NCBI RefSeq assembly: GCF_021028995.1
Contig: NZ_JAJJZG010000014.1
Location: 32,053-96,052, forward strand
Reading direction: 5' to 3'
Source of the DNA: Halobacterium sp. KA-4
Lineage (GTDB): Archaea; Halobacteriota; Halobacteria; Halobacteriales; Halobacteriaceae
DNA length: 64,000 bases
The position numbers and the translations under genes were made by a program. Shown piece by piece: positions 41,129 through 50,600 of the stretch (position 1 is the stretch's first letter; every line of letters starts with the position of its first letter). A model generated the notes under the pieces. The model was not told the DNA's origin, made no database searches, and worked only from the letters and a program-made list of their open reading frames with translations.

Positions 41129-43155
41129 CTGACTTGGCCGTGGGACCTGGGTTGACAATCCCGTTCGCTGAGTCGAGGCCCCTTCCCATTTTGCCGACCC
41201 AGTCTTGTTCCAGTTCGTGTTTGCCGGCCCCGGCTACTCCCCGCCGCCGCGCCCACCATCCGGCCCCGCCCCGACTGACACGCTGGCTCCGCCCTGAGAG
41301 TCCCGCCTACGGCAACGCCGGGCAAGATCTTCTCCTGCTCTAATACCAACCCCCACTCTCATCCCCCTTCTAGAGCCCTCCTAGAAGGGGATGTCTTGTT
41401 CCCGGACGTCGAACCGCGTTGGCCCTCAAGCTGTCCCCTCGCTGTCTGTTGTCCGCTGTCGTTGTTGCTGTTGCGTTCCCGAGCCGTGTTGTGTCGTTGC
41501 TGCCTGCTCGCGCTATCGCCCCCATCCCGCATCGCCCTCGACCCCTCGACGTCGTCGTCTTCGTTCTCGCTCTCGCTCCCCCCGCTCCCGCTTCGCTGTC
41601 GTCGTCGTTGTCGCTGCCGCCCCACCACATCGTCGTTGTCCTCGCTCCCTTCGCTCTCCCTCCATCGCTGTTGCCGCCGTCACAGTCTCGAGTCCTGCAG
41701 CACCCACCCCCCGAACCCCATCGTCTCGCTCCGCCATCGCTGCCCCCATCTCGCTACTCGACCCTGGGCAGTCCCCGTTCATTCGCTGCGACGACCCATC
41801 CCCCACTTCGCTCAGTCCAGCCACTCCCCATCTTGCCGCCGCCGCACGACCGCAGTCGTTCCCCGTCTCTACTGAGTCCAGTCTGACCCCCACCATCGCC
41901 ACTCTCCTCGCCAGCCATCCACCCTCGCTACTCGACCACTGACTCTTCCCACCTTCTCGCTCAAATACCTCGCCGGTAACGACCAAACTCCCCCTCCTAC
42001 TCGCGTGCTCCCCCGAGGGTTCCCACCAGTATCAACAATCTGGTAGTCCACTCTCCCATCACTCCCTTCCTCCCCCTCTCCTCCTCGCCTCCAACCCGGC
42101 TCCGCCTGAATCAACCGCCACGCGACTACCAACTGGAACTTCAACCTCCCTGAACCCTAATTGTGTAATTTCGGCTGGTCATATTAGACGAGTGGAGAAC
42201 CCTGTATAGGTCCTATAATCGTGTCTAGTTCCGTGGCTGAACGTATGTGGCTGAATTTGGGGGTGGCGAATTAAACAGATTACCCCCTGAATAGTACCGC
42301 CGTCTGGCGATTACACAAACTAACAGGTAGAAAGCATAAATAAACATGGAAGCGCTCAATTCGATTGCCGTCTGGTGATTACACGGGGTTTTGAAGCCGG
42401 TTCAAGAGTTAAACACAGACACCCGTAATCCCAACGCCGTCTGGTAATTACGCGAGTTACTGTCTGCGCCGCAGTTCTACTGTGGCAGTAAACACGCACC
42501 CCCCGGAATCCGACTGCCATCTGGCAATTACGGACGTAAACATGAGACCCCCTAATCCGACCCCCGTCGTGTACTTAGAGCCGAAAAACATTGGCTAAAC
42601 TATATTGAATATGGTAGGTGCGGTGATAGCGGTGGGAGAACACCGCCGGTGATCACGGCAAGACAACCTCAGCGATAGCGTGGGTTGAGCTCGGGCGGCG
42701 ACTGGCGAGCACTCGCGTTCGGTACTGGGCGTCCCTGTGGACGATTCGTTGTTGATGGTGTGCTGGTTGTGGGATCGGGGTGTCGTTGAGGTTTCTCACG
42801 TCCGTCGTCGTTGTAGGAACGTTACTGCGTTCGGCTTTCGTGCGTGTGGGGTCGTTGTGGGAGCAGTATACTGCCGGTACTGGCGGTATAGACGCCAGAT
42901 CAGATTCGGTGGGTTCGATCTTACCGATCGCGACTAGTACACGCCAGCCGCATCGCTTCGAGCACGAGGTGGTGATCGTTGGAGCACGTGTTCGGCATGC
43001 TTCTGTGAGGACTGCGTTGTGTATCGTCCTTGCAGTCGTGTGGAGCGCCACCGGCTGTGCTGGTGGCGTTCATTCGGCGTGGCTGTGGTGTCGATGTACT
43101 ATGCGTCGAGATGCCGTGTGCGCTCACTGTGGCGCTTGGTGGGACTAGCGTCGGT
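41129..43155 (+). repeat. Pyrimidine-rich/iteron module, copy A
   Basis: Four parts, each matched in copy B (44148-46895): (1) leader 41129-41340, beginning acttggccgtgggacctggg and holding ggctccgccctgagag; (2) pyrimidine-rich tract 41341-42110, very poor in purines on this strand; (3) join ccctaattgtgtaatttcgg (42153-42172) and a gtggctgaacgta word, then five iterons 42271-42580; (4) tail 42597-43155 beginning tatattgaatatggtaggtg. Long frames in the tract encode only Pro/Ser/Leu/Arg- or Gly/Glu-rich low complexity and are not accepted as genes. Confidence 0.75.
42271..42580 (+). repeat. Iteron array A, five ~45-base units
   Basis: Units begin at about 42271, 42340, 42408, 42487 and 42536. 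Each runs taaaca ... cccc ... aat and then gccgtctggtgattacac or a variant. Spacing 49-79 bases; the spacer sequences differ. The last unit is the most decayed (cccgtcgtgtacttagag). Confidence 0.75.
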
Positions 43156-43399
43156 GGCACCGAGCCCGGATCGCAGATTGTCGCAGACTCTCGAAGGAAG
43201 CCTTGCCACACGGACATAGGCACCCTCTCAAAGGACCGGTACAGCGTTGAGGGTGCGGGAAATGCCGTTCGTGGGAGCTGTAACAGCCCACGAACTCGAT
43301 CCATTTCGCTCGCCCAATCGACGATCTCGTGGTAGGTCTCGCCCATGTGAATCCGCAAAAAGAGAACTTTGACGTGCTTCCAGCCGGAAATCCGTGGCC
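43156..43399 (-). pseudogene. IS5-type haloarchaeal transposase, N-terminal piece
   Basis: Frame reads ISGWKHVKVLFLRIHMGETY, HEIVDWASEMDRVRGLLQLP, RTAFPAPSTLYRSFERVPMS, VWQGFLRESATICDPGSV. This is the start of the IS5-like ISH transposases; the next expected segment with the first catalytic Asp is missing because module A tail begins there. 43400-43633 holds no recognised gene. Confidence 0.7.
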
Positions 43400-43633
43400 A
43401 TTCGGCTTACTCACTGCTGTTGGACTGCAGTACAGCGCTTTTGAGCTAGCGACGCGGCTTGTCTACCGAAGCAGAAAAGTAGGTTGGACACATTCGGCTT
43501 TTCCGCTTCTCTTCCACCTTTAGAGCGACGCTATCTCCTCGTGTTCTGCGGGTTCAACAGAGCACACCAGTTGGTTTGGAGTGAGTTGAAAGGACACAAA
43601 TCATCTGGTGGAGATTCGGTCGTCGACATCTGG

Positions 43634-44041
43634 TTAGGTTTCGTCTGTTCGCTCAACTGCATCGCGTTCGTTGATGACTGCTTGCCGAATCTCGGCTTCT
43701 TCGTCCGAGCGGTCTGGGAAGTTGCCTGTGCTCTGGAAGTACGGGAATGGGTTGTCGGCTAAGTCCACACCAGAAAGACCGCCGGGCAGTCCGCGTTCGC
43801 TAACTGCTTCGAATCGTTCGTTAACTGCTTCCGGTGCAACTGGTTCTCCACCGAGGCTCTCAATGAGGAGGTCGAGTTTCGCGTCCAGTTGTTCGAACCG
43901 ATACCGCATCTCGCGTGCTCGCACCCCTTCCTGCAGGAGTAGTTCAATCGCTCGACTCTTTGAGATGTCGTGGTACTCTGCAACCCCCTCGATTGTTTCG
44001 TTCAAACCCTCGTCGACTGACGAACTGATCTGTTCACCCAT
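43634..44041 (-). CDS. Ribbon-helix-helix (CopG-like) DNA-binding protein
   Basis: About 135 residues from MGEQISSSVDEGLNETIEGV. The first ~45 residues fit a ribbon-helix-helix: strand GEQISSSVD, helix EGLNETIEGVAEYHD, turn ISKS, helix RAIELLLQEGVRAREMRY. Then a coiled coil (RFEQLDAKLDLLIESLGGEP) and an acidic tail. It lies between the two iteron modules. RHH proteins commonly bind direct repeats in partition or transfer sites, so the iterons are its natural candidate target (inference). A start at 44056 adds five residues. Confidence 0.8.
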   Translation of the reverse strand: MGEQISSSVDEGLNETIEGVAEYHDISKSRAIELLLQEGVRAREMRYRFEQLDAKLDLLIESLGGEPVAPEAVNERFEAVSERGLPGGLSGVDLADNPFPYFQSTGNFPDRSDEEAEIRQAVINERDAVERTDET

Positions 44042-44147
44042 ATCTGTTCTCTTCACCCTTCCTACACTAAGTGATTCCCCTCCACCCCTGTTTCGCGTTA
44101 CCTCCTATGCTGGTCTACCCCCCGCAGTTTCGTTCATTGATTCTTGT

Positions 44148-46895
44148 GCCGCACTTGGCCGTGGGACTTGGGTTGACAATCCCGCTGGCTGCGTCGAGTT
44201 CCGCTTCCCTGCTTCACTCCAAGACTGATTCCATCCCAGCTTGGCTGTCTGCCGACTCCGGCGACTCCCTGCCGCCGCGCCGACATCTGACTCCGTCCCG
44301 ACGAGCTTCCTGGCTCCGCCCCGGTTGAACTGCCGGCGGCAACCCTTCGGGAATTTCATCTCCCGCCAACTTCCTTCCTCCTCCATCCACCAATGCCCCT
44401 GCGCCCTTCGCTCCCCGCGCCCTTTGCTCCGCGCGCCTTGCGCTTGACATCTGCTTGCACGCCCACCCTACTCTTCTTTCTCGCTCCACCCGTTCCTCGC
44501 TCGACGTCGTCCTGTTCACTCCACCCACTCCTGCTCAACCCACCCTTCTCCTTCCTCGCTTGACCCCTTCCTCTTCTTCCCACCCGGCCTCTCTGTTCGC
44601 CCCTCCCTTTCCTGTTCTTCCTCCGCCCACCTCACCCCCTTCTCGTTCGTCCCTGTTCGATCTGGTCTCCAGTCCCCTTCGTCCGCAGCCTGTGTTGTCG
44701 TTGCTTCCCGCTCCTGTATCAGTCCCAGCTGGCACTTGCCATCGACACCATCGCCGCCGTCACACTCGCAGCCCCCGGATCTCGTATTCGCACCTATCCC
44801 TGATCGTCGACGACCCCACCCCTCGCTCTCGCTGTCGCTGTCATCGCTGCCGTCGCCGCCGCCCCAAACCCCTACCCCTCGCTCTCGCCCCACGCCTGGT
44901 GTATCGCCGCCGTCCCTATCCCCAGTGGCGCCCATCCCAATCCCATCACTGTCGTTGTCGCTGCCGCCCCACCACTCTCGTTGCCGTCCCTCCACTTGTC
45001 CCTCCCCCAATGCTGTCACTCTCCGTCTACCACCCTCTTCTCACCCCACCTCGCTTCCCGCATCTCGCATCTTGCTTCTCGTCTCGCTTCCTGCTCTCCC
45101 CCAACCCCTCGCTTCCACTCCACCCGCTCACTCGTCGTCCCATCCACAGTCTCCCTCCTTGGCTTGCCGACCACGTCGTCGTCGCTCCGCCGCCACTACT
45201 CCAAGCCACGCCTCCACCATTGCCACTCGCTACTTGCTACTCGACTACCGATCACGTCACTCGCCAAGCAGTCGCTTCCAATCCAGCTCGCCAATCGTTC
45301 ATCGCCCATCGTCCACCGTCAGTCGCTCATCACCCATCGTCTATCGCCAAGCGTTCATCGCCCATCGTCAGTCAAGTCCTCGAACCTGCGTCGCCAAGAC
45401 ACACCCCGCCGCTAACACTCCCACTCCACCTCCGCCAATCCACCGCCTTCATCCTCGCCAGTAACCAACATTCAACTCCACCAATCTCAATCCAACTCCA
45501 CCACTATAACGAATCGCCAACTCCACCACCAATCCCGACCCCCAACTCCACCTCCATAGCCAATCGCATCACCCAGGGTTCCCCACTGTCAACAGTCTGG
45601 GAGTCCACTCCCTCGCCACGCACCCATCTCCCCCACCTGCCACGCCCATACCCCGGCTCCGCCTGACTCATCCGATATCCGACTCCCATCTCAAACTTCA
45701 CCTCCTTGAACCCTAATTGTGTAATTTCCGCTGAACGTACACGGCAGTAAGAGCGTTGTCTATAGCACCTCTAAAGACCTCTCGTTGCGTGGCTGAACGT
45801 ACACGCCCGATTTCGGGGGTGGATAGCTAAACACGACCGCCCCGAAATCAACTGCCATCTGGTGATTACTCGAAATGTCAACTCTAAGCAGTAAGTAAAC
45901 ATAGACACCGCGAAATCGGATGCTATCTAGTGATTACAGGCGAAATAGACGCGAATTGAGCGCTAAATACACACCCCCTAAACCATATCGCCTTCTGGTG
46001 ATTACAGTCCTAAACACGAACCCCCTGAATTACGCTGCTATCTGGCATTTAGTGTAGATGGGTTGTGGCGTAGGATGAGTCTAAACCGCTAAATACGAAC
46101 CCACGCAATCTTATCGCCATCTGGTAATTACATTGCTAAACACGAACCCCATAAAATATATTGTAGTCATGTGATTACGAATATTCGCGGCCTGCTGTTG
46201 CGGTCGCGCTTACGATAAATACGATACCTCTGAATTCCACTCCTGTCCTGCACTTACAGAACTACACACGAACCCCCGAAATCGTACTCCCGTCTTGTAA
46301 TTAGACCTCGAAAACACCACGGAAATCATATTGAATCTGGTAGATTCGGCGATTGCGGTGGGAGTTGGTCGCCGATAGCCACGGGCGAGACAGCCAGAGA
46401 TAGTGCCGGGTGAACTCTGGAGATAGACTGGCGAGAACTCGCGTTCGGCCGTGGGCGTGTTCGTGGGCGATTGTCGTTCGTGGTGTGCAGGTTGTGGAAT
46501 CGGGGTGTCGTTGAGGTTTCTCACGTCCGTCGTCGTTGAAGAGTCGTTACTGTGTTCGGTTCTCGTGCGTACGGGAGCGTTGTGGGAACGGTGTACTGCC
46601 AGAACTGGCGGTGCAACTGCCAGCTCAGATTCGGCGGGTTCGATCTTATCGCTCGCGACTAGTACACGCCAGCCGCATCGCTTCGAGCACTAGTGGTAAT
46701 TGTTGGAGCACGTGTTCGACATGCTTCTGTGAGGACTGCGTCGTGTATCGTCCTTGCAGTCGTGTGGTGCGACACCGGCTGTGCTGGTGGCGTTCATTCG
46801 GCGTGACTGTGTCGTCGATGTGTCGTGCGTTGAGATATCGTGTGCGCTCACTGTAGCGCTCGGTGGGGCTGGCGTTAGTGAATAGACCGTGCGGG
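44148..46895 (+). repeat. Pyrimidine-rich/iteron module, copy B
   Basis: Same four parts as copy A, larger: leader from 44148 (gccgcacttggccgtgggac, ... ggctccgccccggttgaact), pyrimidine-rich tract 44340-45680 (for example only 9 purines in the 60 bases 44581-44640), join ccctaattgtgtaatttccg (45711-45730) with ctgaacgtacacg words, eight iterons 45827-46306, and tail 46324-46895 (tcatattgaatctggtagat). Long Pro/Ser-rich frames here, up to 403 codons, are low-complexity consequences of base composition. Confidence 0.75.
45827..46306 (+). repeat. Iteron array B, eight ~45-base units
   Basis: Units begin near 45827, 45894, 45962, 46009, 46088, 46135, 46213 and 46261. Pattern (c/g)taaacacgaacccc(c)tgaat, a few variable bases, then gccatctggtgattac. 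Units 4, 6 and 8 follow the previous one with almost no spacer; others have 20-35 bases of unrelated sequence. Confidence 0.78.
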
Positions 46896-46966
46896 TAGAG
46901 AATAGCGTGGGAGGCGAGTGGTGGACTTGTGAGTGACGATGGCGACTCGGGGTGTGTTTCAGGATG

Positions 46967-47374
46967 TTATTGGTCGGGTGTTGCGGTGTCGTCGCCGGTG
47001 TCGTTGGCAGGTTCCTCGTTTGATGAGTCGATGGTTACGACTTCGCCGTCCTGGTCGAGATCAAGTCGGAACCCACCGTCGACGTGGTCGCTGCCGATGT
47101 CGTCGTCCCACTCTGGCGTGTAGCGGATGGTTTCGTCGGGCATGATGTCGTTGTTCTTGAGGAAGCCTCGCGCCGAGATTGTATGGGTTTTACCGGCGCG
47201 GTGGGCGTAGACATCGCCCCGGTCGTAGTTTTCCTCAAGGGGAATGATTGCGATCTCGTTGCCACTGTCGTTGTACGCGAGCATGACGGCTTCCTTGTCG
47301 TCAAGGTATTGTTCGGCAACCGTAGAGTTCGGCGCAATATGCGCGTCTTCACGAAGCGGACGAACTCTCGTCAA
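46967..47374 (-). CDS. Hypothetical protein, possible AbrB-like fold
   Basis: About 135 residues with a TTG start (LTRVRPLREDAHIAPNSTVA). Core: KEAVMLAYNDSGNEIAIIPL, YAHRAGKTHTISARGFLKNN, IMPDETIRYTPEWDDDIG, FRLDLDQDGEVVTID. The strand order and the SARGFLKNNDI segment recall AbrB/SpoVT-type swapped-hairpin DNA-binding domains. The TTG overlaps the stop of the upstream gene (TTGA), so translation is probably coupled. Third gene leftward from the coupling ATPase. Confidence 0.7.
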   Translation of the reverse strand: MTRVRPLREDAHIAPNSTVAEQYLDDKEAVMLAYNDSGNEIAIIPLEENYDRGDVYAHRAGKTHTISARGFLKNNDIMPDETIRYTPEWDDDIGSDHVDGGFRLDLDQDGEVVTIDSSNEEPANDTGDDTATPDQ

Positions 47375-47547
47375 TGAAAAACTCCAAACCCATCATTTGA
47401 GAGGGAGTCAGAGATTTCATCGACAAGTGAGTTAGAGTCGTCGCGCTCTCCTTCTTCTGCTTGGCTAAGACTGTCTAATTTCCCGTTTTCCTCTTCCAAT
47501 TTCCCATTATTAGGAGGGATTTTCTTGACTGGAAGAACTCTCTCCAT
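47371..47547 (-). CDS. 58-residue acidic protein
   Basis: MERVLPVKKIPPNNGKLEEE then NGKLDSLSQAEEGERDDSNS and LVDEISDSLSNDGFGVFH. Acidic, coiled-coil-like middle. No family. Its TGA overlaps the TTG start of the next gene by three bases, which is the best evidence it is real. 132 bases follow the ATPase gene stop. Confidence 0.55.
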   Translation of the reverse strand: MERVLPVKKIPPNNGKLEEENGKLDSLSQAEEGERDDSNSLVDEISDSLSNDGFGVFH

Positions 47548-47679
47548 CGGAATTGTTGTCTCTAGTTCTTTCTTCCGCCATGCTTGGCCTCATGTTCACA
47601 CGAGAGTTCTTTATACGTTCACTGCTTGGAAGGGTGTCAGGAGGAGAAGGTAGAACTCTGTCTGGTGTGGCTGGTGCGG

Positions 47680-50600
47680 TTACTTGATGTCTTCCCGTAG
47701 TGAGTTTATCGTGTGAATTTCTTTGATACCTGGTTTCCCGAGTTGTTCGTTTATCTTCGCGACGCTGCGGTGATTATGCCCACTGGGGAGGTCGTCGACT
47801 TTCTTGCTTAATTTTTCGAGGAGGGTTATTGCTTCGTCGTGACTTTCAACGACCCAGATGGCATCTCCATATCCTTCTTTGAGGGCTTCGTAGTCTTCGT
47901 GAACATGGCCAATATGCTCCGGAGTGATTTCAATTTCGATGAGTCGGTGTCTGTCCGTTGGGGATTCTTTCGTGGGTTTCGCGAAGACGTCGGTCTTGTT
48001 GTTGCCGTTGTTAATGTCTCCGTAGAGTTCAACGTCGTAGTTTAACTGCCTGAAGCGTTCTGCGGCGAGTCGGACTCCGAGGTGGTGCTCTGCACTTTCG
48101 TTACCGAGCTCTCCACCTTCCGCTGGTGAGCGTGATTTCCCATCAGCAAGGAGTTCTCCCTCTTTCGTCGGGACGTAGTAGACTTTGTTCTGCCCGATAG
48201 TAACCTTCTCGACGAGGCCTTCATCGGTGAGATATTTGGCGTGCTCGCTGTGGTGTAGTTTCGTCATCGGAAGATGGAGACTGTATGTTTCTATTTCTCC
48301 ATGGAGTGCGTCGAAGATTGTCTTGAGGAATACCTCCTGTTCGCTGTTCAGAACTCCATCATCACTACTGCTGTTGTTGTCGGTGGTTCCGTTGTTACTA
48401 TCGCTGCTGTCGTCGTCGTCCGAGGTGAAACTCGTGCCAGCGGTTGAATTGATGTACTTACTGTCTCTGTTCAGGCAGTGTCGATCTCGGCTGCGTTCTC
48501 GGATGAGGTCTGATTTTGCGGTGACGTTGAACGGGCCCTCGCTGTGTCCTGGAGGGATTGGGAGCGGTTTCAACGTCAGGATTTCTGGCTTCTGTTTATG
48601 GAATCCTGTCGATGGAAGCTGGACAACCCATTCCCCACGGCGGAGGCCAGCGATACGGTCTTTGATCTCCTCGGTGTCGAGATCTTCATGGAACAAGGAG
48701 TTCGCGAGGAGGTCGTCCGTCGCGATGTTCCCGATGATCTTCGTGTTGACGTTGTTCAGGATTTCCTGGTAGGCACGCCGATTCGCTTGTGGATCTTCAC
48801 CAAGCACCTGCTCGGGGTACTGCATGATGAGTCCCAACGAGAGGTTGAACTCGCGGCCTTTCGGAAGGAGTTCGTTGTAGACGATTTCATTTCGTGCGAC
48901 GTTCGCTGACTCTTCAATGATGACGTTCGCGATGTAATCCTCGTCGTTTGGTGTCCAGAGTGACTGCACCGATGTCCACAGATGTGAGAGGAACAGGACT
49001 GTGAACACTTCGCTGCTCTCCCCGCGAAGGTTCCCGGTGTCGACAAGCAGAACCTTGTCACCGTTGAGGATGTTCTTCAGGTCGAGCATCGAGATGTCCG
49101 ACCGCGCGTACCAGTCTTTGTCGTCGTTCCAGTGCTCTTCTGGGATTTCGAAGGAGAGCATGTCCCAGATGAAGTCTCGTTCCTTGAGCTTGCGAATCCG
49201 GTTCAGGACTGCGTCGGTCGTGTTCATGAACTGCCGTTCATCCTTCTCAAGGTGAGACTTCAGGAACCCACGCACCTGGTCGTCTTCCACGGCAGGTAGT
49301 GCTTTGTCGATGTTTTCCTGCTTGGCGCTTTCAAGGTCGTCGATGGCTCGTCCGTAGTGCTGGAACTCTTGAGCTGCGTCCAGCAAGTCACCGATCGTGA
49401 AGTGCGCGGAGCCGTTTTCCTCGTCGAATAACGCTTTGATGAGATTCGTGAGAATCTCATTTGCAACGAATGCTTGGTCGACCTTCTCTCGCCCGAGGAC
49501 GAACCGGAGAAGCTGGAAGTAGTGGTCGATGATGTCTTGGATTGCTGTTTCACGTTCCCGTCCGGCGGAGCGAGTGAGTGGGCGCAGGTCGAAGAATGGG
49601 ATGCCGGGAATGTTCCCGTCTTCCTCGGGAACTTTGATGTACTCGACGTCGTCAAGGTCGCCGAAGAGTGTGCGGTGGCATCGGAGGTAGTTCCGACACA
49701 TCTCTCCACCTTTCGGGTCGACGAGGATGGTTGGCCCGTTCAGGTTTTCGTGGGTGGTGAGCATGTCGTTGAGCGTTGCGACTGTCTTCCCGCTGCCGGT
49801 GGTTGCGGCGCGGATGTAATGATGCGTGAGGTCGCCCGCAGACAGGGAGAGTGCGTCTCGCTTGTTGAGTTCAGTCCACCATTCGTTCACACTATCGATG
49901 GCGCTGAGTTCGGTGATGTCGTCGGCGTTTTCGCGGAGGGCTGTGACTGCGTGACCGATGGTCATGCCGTCAGAGAATTCCTTGAACACTTCCTCGTTGG
50001 GGGAGGTGAGTGCTGACTGTGCTTTCGGTTTGCCACCTGTTCCGCCACGGCTGGCTTTCGGGAGTGCGTCGATCGAGGGGACTGTGATGAAGCTGGCGAG
50101 CTCCTCGATGTTGCAGACGAGGATTGGTTTCCGCCGGGTTACCATCTCCATCCCGTTCGGGTACGTGATGGCGTGGTTGAGCATTCGCTTGTACTCGCTT
50201 TCGTTCGTGCCGAGGTGCTTCCCGTCGATGGAGTAGAACTGCCCACTCATCTGGTTGAGTGAGTGTTGGAGGTTTTCCGCGGTTTGTTCGGACTGTGCGG
50301 CTGCTCGGAGGGAGACGTTGTAGGTGTGGCTGGGGTTTTTCAAGTCGATTTGCCCCATTCGGCTCTGTCCAACACGCTGCCCGTCAACCTGCGAGTCCAT
50401 GATAGACCCCCCGATCGCTTCGGGTGTGTCGCTCCGGTGGCGTTCCTTTCTCTCCTTGTCAGACACACCAACTACGGCATCGACAATACTCCGACCGACC
50501 ATTCCAGGGAGTGTGTGAACGCCGCGTTTGAGGCGGCCTTTCTGTCGCTGTGCTTTCGGCGACCAGTCCGAGCGTGGTTCGAAGACGGCCTGGAAGAGGA

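Noticed and set aside
40704..41349. Frames of 138 and 169 codons on opposite strands
   Set aside because: Arg/Ser/Gly-rich shadow character, no start signal, overlap with the leader of module A.
44455..45666. A 403-codon plus-strand frame and several other long frames in the pyrimidine-rich tracts (also 41360-42144)
   Set aside because: All are dominated by Pro/Ser/Leu/Arg or Gly/Glu/Arg in a way dictated by base composition, open in several frames at once, and not similar between copies at protein level.
42271..46306. CRISPR arrays
   Set aside because: Units are degenerate, unequal in spacing, sometimes without spacer, and no cas gene is nearby.
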